Origin: Emiliania huxleyi CCMP1516
Taxonomy: Eukaryota > Haptophyta > Isochrysidales > Noelaerhabdaceae
Length of the DNA stretch: 64,000 nucleotides
Direction of reading: 5' to 3'
Assembly (NCBI RefSeq): GCF_000372725.1
Contig: NW_005199194.1
Coordinates: 171,912-235,911, forward strand
The notes under the pieces were generated by a model that saw only the letters and a program-made list of their open reading frames with translations, searched no databases and was not told the DNA's origin. The position numbers and the translations under genes were made by a program. This document shows, piece after piece, positions 32,477 through 41,071 of the stretch (position 1 is the stretch's first letter; the number at the start of each line of letters is the position of its first letter).

Positions 32477-32943
32477 AAAAGGGGGTTGGACACAGGGCGC
32501 AGCTCATGCTAAGAGCAGAGGGCGAGCTTAGAGAGAACAACCATCCTCTGTGCCGTTGTTGCGTACACCAACACAACAACACCACAAAAAGCTCTCTCTC
32601 TCGACTCTCCTGTCCTCATTCAGGCGGGTCGGCCAGAGGTTGCTGGAGCACCTCCAACTCCTCCTCCGAGTCAGACACACGACAACGACTGCACCCTCCT
32701 CCTCCCATTCGTCGACTGCGCCCTCCTCGTCCTACAATTCGTCGACTGCGCCCTCCTCCTCCACGGGCTCGATCCGAGATTCCGCAGCGTGTCGGCCCCC
32801 CCAGCGTCGGTGCTGCGCGGGAGGAAGCGCGGCCGGCGGGCACGCTGGGCTCGATCACCCGCGGTTCTCTCAAGTTGCGTCGAAAGCAGGGATTGGCTTT
32901 ACCGACGGCTTTGGCTCAAGTATACAACTTTTAAAAGCTTGCA

Positions 32944-33930
32944 CTAGAGGAGAGAGGTCGCCCCTCTCTCGCGCGCCACGCCACGGCCCACCCACACGCC
33001 CACGGGGTACGCGGATTTTGCTATTTTTGCTCGTCGCGTGGGGTCGGTATTCCGGAATTGCCAATGGTACCGCATCTGCGTGCGACGCGGGCGCCTCGCG
33101 GGCAGAGCCCTTAGCCACCCTTTACGCCGAAGCTGCACCGACAGCGCCGGCCCGTGGGGCGCTAGCATCGGCTGCTCGTCGCCACGCGCAGCCTCGTCCT
33201 GCCGCTCGTCGTCCTCCGCCTCGAGGACGTCCGCCAGCGCGCTGCGCCGCACACCCCGGCACGCGGGAGGCGGCGCCGGCCGCACCTCGGCCGCCTCGGC
33301 GGCACCCGCGGCACGGGCGCCCTCGCCGTCCGCGCGGTCCATCGCCGCATCCCCGTCCACGTCTGCGGCGGCGCCTCCTGCGCCCGTGCCGGCCTGCTCT
33401 GGGACGGCTCGCCACCGCTCGTCGTCCAGCATGTGCCACCACCGCCGATCCGGGTAGCCGTCGTACTCGACCTGGTGCGCGATCCGTCCGTCCCCGTCCT
33501 CCTCCCGGCCCATGACGGTCGCGGGGTACCACCGCTCGGTGTCGCAGAAGATCTCGAGGCGCGATCCGGTGGGCAGGACAGTGTGGCCGTTGAGCGCCGC
33601 CCTGCCATCCTCGCGCTGTCGCTTCCGCCGCTTCGCCTTCGTCTCCTTGCTGCGCAGCAGGGTGTAGTTCGGGCCCGCCTCCGCCACGCTGTCCAGCAGC
33701 TGGACGGCGCTCACCATCTCGACCGCGTCGTCCTCCGGCGGAAGCTCCGCGTTGCCCGCGGCCGCCTCCCGAGCGCGCTCGTCGCGCATCCGCTCGTGGT
33801 GGGCCTGCCGACGCGCCACGCCGGCGCCCGTGTGCCTCGCCGCCGCGTCCGGCGACGGCATCGACGCTGTCTGCCCGAGCGTGACTCCCAGCTCCACGAT
33901 TTGCGGTCGACCAAATTTGGCTGCCCCCAT
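32944..33930 (-). CDS. Intronless protein with a Tudor/PWWP-like fold, 328 residues
   Basis: Minus-strand frame from ATG 33930 (MGAAKFGRPQIVELGVTLGQ) to a stop at 32944-32946. Residues about 115-170 read GSRLEIFCDTERWYPATVMG, then RIAHQVEYDGYPDRRWWHML: an SH3-like barrel of the Tudor/agenet kind (W-Y-x-A-x-V, then V-x-Y-D-G and W). A basic KAKRRKRQRE stretch before it could be a nuclear signal. The C-terminus carries low-complexity Ala/Asp segments and then RTQMRYHWQFRNTDPTRRAK. In algae such modules occur in chromatin proteins and in integrase-like mobile-element proteins; being intronless favours the latter, but no integrase residues are visible. Moderately sure of the fold, not of the role. 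Confidence 0.58.
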   Translation of the reverse strand: MGAAKFGRPQIVELGVTLGQTASMPSPDAAARHTGAGVARRQAHHERMRDERAREAAAGNAELPPEDDAVEMVSAVQLLDSVAEAGPNYTLLRSKETKAKRRKRQREDGRAALNGHTVLPTGSRLEIFCDTERWYPATVMGREEDGDGRIAHQVEYDGYPDRRWWHMLDDERWRAVPEQAGTGAGGAAADVDGDAAMDRADGEGARAAGAAEAAEVRPAPPPACRGVRRSALADVLEAEDDERQDEAARGDEQPMLAPHGPALSVQLRRKGWLRALPARRPRRTQMRYHWQFRNTDPTRRAKIAKSAYPVGVWVGRGVARERGATSLL

Positions 33931-34108
33931 CAAAGTTGACTCCCTTCCTTAGATACATACATATTATACAAAACACACGGACGACGTACACGGCAAGGGC
34001 AAGCCAACGATACACGCCTGAAACCCCCTTCCACGGAACGGGGGTGCAATAGCCCCTCAGCGCGCCACACGGACGACGCATAAAACCTGCACCTGCCTAT
34101 TGGCTGGC

Positions 34109-35722
34109 CTATTCGCTGGCCTCCTTGGAGATCGGCAGTGGTGGCAGCTCCGCCGGCCGCTCGGAGGGCCCGGAGGTCTGTGGCAGCGGCGCGAGCTCCG
34201 CCGGCCGCTTGGCGGGCTTGGAGAAGGAGCCGTGTCCCGCTTGCGCCTCGCCCTCAACCACCCAAGGGTACGCCGGCCCGCCGTGCTTTGTAAAGTCGCT
34301 CCCTGCTAGCTCCATCTCCTCCGAGATGCGAAAGATGTTGAGCGCCCTCAGCGTCCAGAAGAGGAGGCCGGACGTTGCAGCCACCCAACAGACGATGGAC
34401 AGGGCTCCTGCCAGCTGCGCGGCGAGCAGCACACCTCGTCCGCCGTTGAGCAAGCCAGCGTCATACCCCTCGTCGCCGTGGAAGCGGGACCCCTCGTGCG
34501 GCGAGTAGCTGTAGACGCGGCTAGCAAAGAGGCCCACCGAGACGCAGCCCCAGAAGCCGCACGCTCCGTGGACCGCAAATGCATCGAGCGGGTCGTCGAT
34601 CCTCAGCCGCCGCATCAAGCATGAAGCGGCGTGATAGATCCAGGCGCCTGCACAGCCGATGAGCAGCGAGGCGGCGGGCGAGACGGTGGAGCAGCCCGCG
34701 GTGATCGAGACCAGACCCCCGAGCAGCGAGTTGCAGGTGTGCGCCAGGTCCCAGGTGCGCGAGCCTCCGAGGGACTCTGGCAGGTGGCGCTTGATTAGCA
34801 GCCCCGTCGTCGCCGCAGCCGCAGCCGAGAGGGTGGTCGTGATCGCGGCGCGGGCCGCGTCGCGCGCAAGGGTGTGATCGGCGTTGTGCAGCGCGAGCGT
34901 CGACCCCGGGTTGAAGCCGTACCACCCAAACCACAGCAAAAAGGTCCCGATGACCTGCAGAGCGGCGTCCTGCCCCTGGAACGCTGCCGGGTTCTCCCAC
35001 CGATCCAGGCGATGGCCGAGCACGCCGGCGGCGACAAAGGCTGCCACGCCGCCCGTCATGTGGACGACGCCTGAGCCGGCAAAGTCGATCATCCCTCCAA
35101 ACGCAGCCTGTGGGTTTGAGGCGGAGAGCCAGCCGAGCGGGTCCCAAACCCAGTGGACCACGACCGGGTAGATGAGGCCGATGATAACCACGGCGTAGCA
35201 GAGATAGCCAACAAAGGTGCACCGCTCAGCAACGGCGCCAGAGACGATGGTCGCGGCCGCGGCCGCAAAGGCATATTGGAACATCCAGCCTGCGTAGCTA
35301 GCGCCCTGATCGTTCTTCTCCCAGTCCCGCACACCCGACAGCGCAAGGTACGAGCTATCCGTGCCGATGAACGGGTTGCCAGGAGCGTCTCCACCGTGGT
35401 AGGCGACGGAGTGGTTGCCAGGAGCGTCTCCACCATGGTAGGCGACGGAGTAGCCAACGAGGAACCATACCAAGCCGCCGAGGCAGGCGTCGCAGACGCT
35501 CTTTAGCAGGATGTTTTTCACGTTCTTGGCCCGTACCGACCCCGCCGCCAGCAGCGCGAAGCCGGCCTGCATGAGAAAAACGAATGCGCCACAGACCATC
35601 AAGTAGAAAGTGTTGATGTCGGCCTCGTCGGCCTCCACGCGAGCCCTGAGAGCGCTGAGCTCGGCCTCGAGGGTCGGGTTGTTCGTCATGAGCGCGGCGC
35701 CGAGGGTCGAGTCGTTGTGCAT
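34109..35722 (-). CDS. AMT1: Ammonium transporter, AMT1 type
   Basis: Intronless minus-strand gene of 537 residues from ATG 35722 (MHNDSTLGAALMTNN) to the stop at 34109-34111. Eleven membrane spans are expected and visible. Family motifs include FYLMVCGAFVFLMQAGFALL, FAAAAATIVSGAVAERCTF, FAGSGVVHMTGGVAAFVAAG, FLLWFGWYGFNPGSTL, and DDPLDAFAVHGACGFWG, which carries one of the twin pore histidines (VHGACG); the other is in VVHMTGG. The long cytoplasmic C-terminal helix has the regulatory GPAYPWVV context. It imports ammonium at the plasma or vacuolar membrane. Odd: an in-frame tandem duplication of 13 residues, HSVAYHGGDAPGN-like, at 35375-35452, in the loop after the second span. Confidence 0.95.
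   Translation of the reverse strand: MHNDSTLGAALMTNNPTLEAELSALRARVEADEADINTFYLMVCGAFVFLMQAGFALLAAGSVRAKNVKNILLKSVCDACLGGLVWFLVGYSVAYHGGDAPGNHSVAYHGGDAPGNPFIGTDSSYLALSGVRDWEKNDQGASYAGWMFQYAFAAAAATIVSGAVAERCTFVGYLCYAVVIIGLIYPVVVHWVWDPLGWLSASNPQAAFGGMIDFAGSGVVHMTGGVAAFVAAGVLGHRLDRWENPAAFQGQDAALQVIGTFLLWFGWYGFNPGSTLALHNADHTLARDAARAAITTTLSAAAAATTGLLIKRHLPESLGGSRTWDLAHTCNSLLGGLVSITAGCSTVSPAASLLIGCAGAWIYHAASCLMRRLRIDDPLDAFAVHGACGFWGCVSVGLFASRVYSYSPHEGSRFHGDEGYDAGLLNGGRGVLLAAQLAGALSIVCWVAATSGLLFWTLRALNIFRISEEMELAGSDFTKHGGPAYPWVVEGEAQAGHGSFSKPAKRPAELAPLPQTSGPSERPAELPPLPISKEASE
35375..35452 (-). repeat. 39-base in-frame tandem duplication in AMT
   Basis: Copies 35375-35413 and 35414-35452 differ at two positions; one difference is a silent CAC/CAT change in His. 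The duplicated 13 residues sit in an extracellular loop just before the conserved GNPFIG segment. Confidence 0.9.
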
Positions 35723-36282
35723 GGGCAGCACGTCGCGCAGGCCGCACCTTGGCCTTCCGTTCGTCCTTGTGGTGGGTAATATTGACACGTTTGAGCGCGA
35801 TGTGTTGAGAGCGCGAGCTCAAAATCCCTGATGGAGGAAAGCGGCGAGTCGCAATTCCAGGGGTCGTTGTGGCGGGCGACCCTGCTGTCTGGAGAGAGAA
35901 AGGGGTTATTGGGAACACCACTATGGCCCGATTTTTTATCGAAGGAATGAAAACCTCGACTGGGCACCCACCCACCCCAACGCGGTCTCACTAAACCACA
36001 GCAAACAAAAACAAGGCTGGGACTCTGGCTTGGTTGGGAAGCAAGAAGCGTGAAGAACGTGCCCGCCGAAACGCGTGGCCGAACCGCTCTCTTGCAGCTG
36101 CTCTCTTGTTGACCGCGCAGACTTGAGGACCCTTGGAGTCCTAGCAGATGCGACGCCGAGGGAAATATGCCGTCGAGCGTCTTTACCCACCGAGCTCACC
36201 ATCGCGATCACCCTTGGGAGGGGTTTGACGGTACGGCCCGTGAGCACCTGCCGCACGCTCGTGATCTGGTGGCGCTTCAGAC
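35723..36282. other. Divergent intergenic region (AMT / aquaporin)
   Basis: Between the starts of the AMT gene (-) and the aquaporin gene (+). It must hold both promoters and 5' untranslated regions. Open frames here run antisense to, or ahead of, real exons and are not supported. No motif recognised. Confidence 0.5.
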
Positions 36283-37197
36283 ATGGTAAGCGTGCGCGCG
36301 CACACTCAAAGCGAATCACTCCCGCACTGCCTTGTAGTTGCGCGGCGCGCTTGCCGAGTTCCTCGCGATGACCCTCTTTGTCTTCTTTGGATGCGGGGCT
36401 GCGGCTGGCAACGCTCACTTTGAGGACAACGATTGGGACCCGGCCTCGGTGATGGTCATCAGCCTGCAGTTTGGTCTCGCCATCACGGTTCTTGCTTTCG
36501 CCACCGCGCACACCTCTGGTGGGCACATCAACGCCGCAGTGACCTTTGGACTTACTCTCGTCGGCAAGTGCCACCCCGCCCGGGCCGCTGTCTACGTCGT
36601 TGCACAGCTCGCCGGCTCCATCACCGGAGCGGCTATCCTGCAGGGCGCCACCAGCGGTGGGCTTGACCGGTCGGGGAACCTTGGCGCCAATGGGCTTGCC
36701 CCAAACGTGTCGCTCGGCAACGCCTTTGCTTTTGAGTGCATGGCCACGTTCTTCCTGATCTACATCGTCCTCGAGACGGCGGTCAACCCTCACTCGGTCA
36801 CTACGAACGGTGAGTCTTCCATCCTCGGAAACAAGCAAAACCTGGCGCCTTTCTCGATCGGCTTCGCCGTCTTTGTCGCGCACGTGGCCTGTATCCCAGT
36901 CACCGGCTGTTCGATCAACCCAACGCGGTCCTTCGGGCCCGCTGTGATCTCTGGACAATGGGAGGATCACTGGCTTTGGTGGGTCGGGCCGCTGGCGGGA
37001 TCGCTCGGCGCGATTCATCTCTGACCCAGGGCGTGCACCCTGCCAGGCCCTCACCTCACTGTGAATAAATAGGTGCAAGCCTGGTCTGGTGGGTGATGAA
37101 GCGGCTGGATGACAAGAGCGACGTCGAGCGCCGCAAGTCGACCTGCGGTGGCGAGGATAGCGATAGGCGGCAAGGGCAGTCCCAGGCGTCGTCCTGA
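36283..37197 (+). CDS. Aquaporin / MIP-family channel; first coding exon is only ATG
   Basis: Exons 36283-36285 (just the ATG), 36338-37007 and 37073-37197; 265 residues. Intron 1 is ATG|GTAAGC to TTGTAG, intron 2 (65 bases) has a GC donor. The six-span fold is clear: RGALAEFLAMTLFVFFGCGA, GGHINAAVTFGLTLVGK (first half-helix, NAA in place of NPA), FECMATFFLIYIVLETAVNP, and GCSINPTRSFGPAVIS (second half-helix, NPT in place of NPA), then WLWWVGPLAGSLGASLVWWV and a polar tail KRLDDKSDVERRKS. It passes water or small solutes. The long loop between spans 2 and 3 is short and the ar/R arginine of the second half-helix (NPTRSFGP) is kept. Joining the last exon by the GC donor restores a normal sixth span; without it the protein would stop in that span. 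Confidence 0.9.
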
Positions 37198-38285
37198 TAG
37201 GGCGTAGGAGCTCTACCTGTAGGGGCCTGTAGCTACCTCTAACTCTTCCTCCACAGAGCACACAACATGCAGAGTTTTGTGGGCGCAGAGAGGTATCATG
37301 TATCGAGACACGCAGTCCGGTGGGCACAAAACGCGCGGGAAACGAGAGGGGGGTTAAAGAAATAAAAGTTTTGACAAGGCGCGCAAGTTACGCGGCGAGG
37401 GGAAAGGGGAGGCAAAGAGGGGCAGCAAAAAAGCGGGACGCAGTGACGCCCCAGCGGCTGAAAGTGGTGGTAAGAGTGCGGCACGAGCCCCCGGCCACCG
37501 CACTTGGAGCACCGTGGAGTACTTCTTGGAGTGCAGCCACTGCAAACCGCCCGCACGCGGGCAAAAAGAAAAACAAAATGAACGTTGATTTGCACAAACT
37601 GAATTGCAGCTCGGCCCGCGCGCGAGGATGGCGAAAGCGGAAGCGAGGAGACTCTGGCGTGGCTCTGCGCCCCCCCAGAGGCAGCTTAGGGGACCCCTAG
37701 GGTTCTGAGGGCCGGATTTTTTAAAGACCTTTTAAGAGATTGGCGGCTCCAGAGCCGCCTCGGTGCGTTTAAGAGATTGGGCCCATGCTGCCACTCCCAT
37801 TTAAGAGACCATTTAAGAGAATCGCACACCGCGCCCAACCTGAGCCATTTGAGCCATTTAGAGCGTTTAAGCGCGGGGAGGCTGGCGGGCGGGCGGGCGA
37901 GCGAGCGGGCGGGCGGGCGGCAGAGAGCGAAGCGCTCTCGGGGCCGAGCGAAGAGCTTTCGCCGCCCGTCGGCAAGTTTTGAGTATAGACCATTCATGGT
38001 GTGATCGCGTTTAAGGGCGCGGGGAGGCTGCCGAGTCGTTTGACCGTTTAAGACCGTTTAAGGAATCGGCGGCCCAGCAGCTCTTAAAACTTGCCTAGGC
38101 AAGTTTTAAGCCGTTTAAGCCGCAGGCGCCCCAGGGCCCACCCTTTTAAGCCTAGGGGTCCCCTAAGAGAGGCAGAGGGAAGTCCGAAAGAAGACCCCGC
38201 GACCCTTTGTAACATCGTCTGTAACAAAAAATAGTACCTACCTATACGAGATGGCTATACGAGTACACAAAAAATAGAGGGCGAC
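37198..38285. other. Intergenic region containing a hAT-like MITE
   Basis: Separates the convergent aquaporin (+) and DRG (-) genes. 37198-37676 shows no gene; a short piece at 37500-37530 (CTTGGAGCACCG, CTTCTTGGAGTGCAG) resembles family B in reverse. 37677-38175 is the element described separately. Confidence 0.55.
37677..38175 (+). mobile_element. hAT-like MITE, 483 bases, 16-base TIRs, 8-base target duplication
   Basis: The element runs 37685-38167. Its ends are exact inverted repeats, CTTAGGGGACCCCTAG at 37685-37700 and CTAGGGGTCCCCTAAG at 38152-38167. It is flanked on both sides by AGAGGCAG (37677-37684 and 38168-38175), an 8-base target duplication as made by hAT transposases. The interior has many TTTAAG / TTAAGAGATT subterminal motifs and a perfect 28-base palindrome at 38083-38110 (centre GCCTAGGC). 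There is no coding frame for a transposase, so it is non-autonomous. Its GC-poor motifs and GGGC runs stand out from the surroundings. Confidence 0.93.
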
Positions 38286-39631
38286 TCAGATCTTCTTCAC
38301 GATCTGCAAGACGTCCTCGTCGTGCAGCAGGTGCGCCTTGCCCACCTTTTGCGGGTTGAATTTGACGGAAGATCCCCACACCCAGCCGTACTTGAAGTCG
38401 TGGATGAGTTGCCGGTGGATCTTCTTGCAGAAGACCTCGACGGTGGGCTTCTGCGAGCCGCGGATGATGACGGGCGCCTCGTAGTCGGGCATCTGGCCTT
38501 TCGGCTTCGTGTAGACGCGCGTCATGCTCAGGTACTCGAAGACCATGTCCATCAGCCCGTCTAGATTCCACTGGTAGTGCGACGAGATCGGGCAGTAGTG
38601 CGGGATCTGGTCGAGGATGTCGAGCTCCTATTAATTAATTTAAATATTAATAAGGATGTCGAGCTCCTGGCGCACGGGAAGGGGCCGGGCGGAGAGGGGG
38701 TGGGGAGAGGAGGGCGGGGAAGGGCGTCCCGCGGGGCGTGCGCGTCGCTCCTCCATCGTGATGGCGTCAATCTTGTTCAGCGCGTAGACGCAGGGCATGT
38801 AGACGCGGTTCCCCTCGATGGCGTCGATGAGGTCGTCGGGCGTCGCGTCGCAGTTGATCCGCACCGTGGCGGACATGATGCGGTACTCGGTGAGGATCGC
38901 CTGCGCGGCACGCGGCCCGGACGTGTCGCGGACGTGTTGCGGACGTGTCGGGGATGTGTCGGGGATGCGAGCCGGCGTCTGCCGTGTGTCGTGAGGCGCG
39001 GTCCAGGGCGCGGAGCCTTGATCGAGTCCTCGTCGAGGTGGGTGAGCTTGCAGGTGGCGGCGAAGTTGATGCCTCCCGACACCTTCTTCTCCACCCTGAT
39101 GTCGGGCGGCTGCTTGTTGAGCCGGATCCCCACCCCCTCCAGCTCGCGCTCGATGATCTTCTTCTGCGCGATGTCCTTCATCGCGTCGAGGACGATGATG
39201 AGGCACGAGCAGGTGCGCGCGACCGCGATCACCTGCCGGCCGCGGCCCTTGCCGTCCCGCGCGCCCTCGATGATCCCCGGCAGGTCAAGCAGCTGGATCT
39301 TCGCCCCTTTCCAGTACTTGATGCCCGGGATGCACGTGAGCGTCGTGAACTCGTACGAAGCAGCCTCGGAGGCGACGTCGGTGAGCGAGGTGAGCAGCGT
39401 GGACTTGCCCACGGACGGGAATCCGACGAAGCCGACGCGCGCGTCGCCCGTCGCGCGCACGTCGAAGCCCTCGCCCGGCCCGCCGCCGCCACCCTTGGGA
39501 TCGGCGACCAGCTCGCGCTTGTACTTGGCGAGCTTGGCGCGCAGCGAGCAGAGGTGAGCCATGGTCTGCTTGTTGATCTGCGTGCGCGCGATCTCCGACT
39601 CGATGTCCTCGATCTTTGCGACGAGCGACAT
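38286..39631 (-). CDS. DRG1: DRG-family GTP-binding protein (DRG1 type)
   Basis: Developmentally regulated GTP-binding protein, a conserved translation-linked GTPase. Exon 1 39631-39017 starts [20 protein letters not shown] and has all G motifs: [20 protein letters not shown] (G1), the switch [11 protein letters not shown] (G2), [18 protein letters not shown] (G3). Intron 1 has a GC donor and ends at 38901. Exon 2 carries [20 protein letters not shown] and [12 protein letters not shown] (G4, NKID). The last exon reads [20 protein letters not shown] (G5, SSH) and the C-terminal TGS domain [20 protein letters not shown] to [11 protein letters not shown]. Exon 2 to exon 3 joining could not be fixed because the acceptor region is duplicated (see 38613-38668). 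It is head-to-head, 225 bases apart, with the gene at 39857. Confidence 0.93.
38613..38668 (-). repeat. Duplicated 3' splice junction around AT-only filler in DRG1
   Basis: On the gene strand AGGAGCTCGACATCCT occurs twice, at plus 38653-38668 and 38615-38630, separated by 22 bases made only of A and T (38631-38652). The inner copy continues into exon 3 (ELDILDQ); the outer is either an extra acceptor or the original junction. Confidence 0.85.
38918..38969 (-). repeat. GGACGTGTC minisatellite in DRG1 intron 1
   Basis: Five copies of a 10 to 12 base unit based on CGGACGTGTCG, close to the acceptor at 38901-38903. The same unit occurs in helicase introns at 22139-22172 and 22612-22636. Confidence 0.82.
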
Positions 39632-39856
39632 GGCAGCAGGTTCGGGAGCCCGAGCGGTAGGGAGGTAGCCCGGGCGCGAGACGGCGCAGGAAACCGGAAA
39701 AAAACCTGGGGGGAAATGTATCATGACCTGCATGTATCATTTCTCCGGAATGATAAATCGAAAAAGAAAACCGCGGAAATCTCCGCGCTCGATCATCACC
39801 GCGCTCTCCACCGCCGCCGCCAGCCTCGCCGCCTCGGCCACCCTTGATACGAGTAC
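39632..39856. promoter_or_regulatory. Short shared region between two divergent start codons
   Basis: Only 225 bases separate the ATGs of DRG1 (-) and the Pro/Ala-rich gene (+), so it is likely a shared, bidirectional promoter plus two 5' leaders. It contains a locally AT-rich core at 39700-39775 with the near-palindrome TTCTCCGGAATGA and a repeated TGCATGTATCAT / TGTATCATGAC. No TATA box or named factor site is claimed. Confidence 0.45.
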
Positions 39857-41071
39857 ATGTTTGCCCTCGCTCTGGCTCCACCTGCGCTCAGCAGGCCGTG
39901 CGCCTCAAGCGCGGTCCGCGCAACTCGTCGTCCGCTGTTGACACGCGTCTCGCGCCCTGCGGTCGTCATGGAGGTCAACTTTGCCGACTGCACGAACAAC
40001 GCGTGTTTCGAGGCCAAAGAGCTGGAGCTGCAAACGGAGCTCGACTCGCTCCGCTCGCGCCTCGAGGTGACCAAGCAGCAGGTTGGGATCGCGCCTCCAG
40101 AGGCCTCTCCTCTCCCCACACCGGCCGAGCCACTCGCCTCGGCTCCAATCACAGCGGCTCCAATCGCCACGGTTCCACCCACGGCAGTCATCCCCACGCC
40201 GGCCGAGGCGCCTCTCGTCGCCACGGCACCTCCCGCCGCGGTGCTGCCCGCCGATCCCGCTCCGCCACCGTCCGAGTTCACGCTGCCAGAGATGCCCGAC
40301 CTGTCGCTGGACCTGTCGCTTCCAGACGTGTCCCTGCCCGACCTGTCGCTAGTGGAGAGCGCTCTCTCGAGCCTCAGCGCCACCGAGGTCTCCCTCCTGC
40401 TCTTCAGCTTCCCCCTCCTCCTCATCGCCGGAGGCCTCTGGAAGCCAGTCCCCGAGGCGCCCGGCGAGGGACTGCTGTCGGGCTTCCTCGACGCGGGCCG
40501 GACCGGAGGGTACACGGCGGACTACGGCCAGCCGCGCGTGCGGAGCGGACCCGCAGCAACCGCTGTGCCCTCCGCCGCTCCCGCCGCCGCCTCGGCTCCC
40601 TTCTCCGCCGTCCCCGCCGCGACTCCCGCCGCAGGACCGGGCGCTGGCGCCGCCGAGTCTCGGCCGAGGCGGAGCGCGGCCGAAGCCTTTTGGGCGGGGC
40701 TGAGCAACCTCGCAGACGACCCTGAGCCCGCCCGCCCGCCCGCCGGCCTCGCCAAGGCGCTCTTCGAGGGGCTCGCAGACACGCTCGCAGACAAGCCCCC
40801 TGCCCCGCCTGCCGCGCCGCAACCGGGAGGCGTGCACCGGGAGCCGATGGCGCCCTACTCAGATCTGCCCACCGCCAACGCGACACGAGACGCCGCCCCG
40901 CCCGCCGCCACGCCTCCCCTCGCCCCTCGCGCCGCTCCGGAGGGCGGCACGCAACCTGCCGCGCAGCCCCAGGCGGGCGAGGAGGCGATGGCGAGGTACT
41001 CCGTCGCTCTGCGCTCCGTCGCCCGAGCCCAGGCTGGGATCGACGCCTCACAGGCACGCAGCCCGCCGTGA
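39857..41071 (+). CDS. Pro/Ala-rich protein with one membrane span, probable organelle leader
   Basis: Intronless, 404 residues from ATG 39857 (MFALALAPPALSRPCASSAV) to TGA 41069-41071. The N-terminus is a hydrophobic start followed by Arg/Ser-rich residues, like a plastid or mitochondrial leader. A short conserved-looking piece follows, VNFADCTNNACFEAKELELQ with a coiled coil LQTELDSLRSRLEVTKQQVG, then Pro/Ala linkers, a repeated acidic motif (LPDLSLDLSLPDVSLPDLSL, a 6-residue repeat), one membrane span TEVSLLLFSFPLLLIAGGLW, then a disordered tail with ALFEGLADTLADKP, similar to an earlier AFWAGLSNLADDPEP. A thylakoid-anchored scaffold is conceivable; no family is recognised. Confidence 0.6.
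   Translation: MFALALAPPALSRPCASSAVRATRRPLLTRVSRPAVVMEVNFADCTNNACFEAKELELQTELDSLRSRLEVTKQQVGIAPPEASPLPTPAEPLASAPITAAPIATVPPTAVIPTPAEAPLVATAPPAAVLPADPAPPPSEFTLPEMPDLSLDLSLPDVSLPDLSLVESALSSLSATEVSLLLFSFPLLLIAGGLWKPVPEAPGEGLLSGFLDAGRTGGYTADYGQPRVRSGPAATAVPSAAPAAASAPFSAVPAATPAAGPGAGAAESRPRRSAAEAFWAGLSNLADDPEPARPPAGLAKALFEGLADTLADKPPAPPAAPQPGGVHREPMAPYSDLPTANATRDAAPPAATPPLAPRAAPEGGTQPAAQPQAGEEAMARYSVALRSVARAQAGIDASQARSPP

Larger units (their letters stand above)
31840..32943. other. Intergenic region with two dispersed repeats
   Basis: Holds the intact copy of the repeat at 32262-32372 (empty site of the 17.2 kb MITE) and, directly after it, a repeat at 32390-32476 shared with 42766-42797 and, in reverse, 62088-62210. 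The rest, including a CTCCTCGTCGACTGCGCC-like tandem at 32690-32760, shows no gene. Confidence 0.6.

Noticed and set aside
35936..37327. 463-codon minus-strand frame over the aquaporin gene
   Set aside because: The plus strand encodes an unmistakable MIP channel; the antisense frame has no signature.
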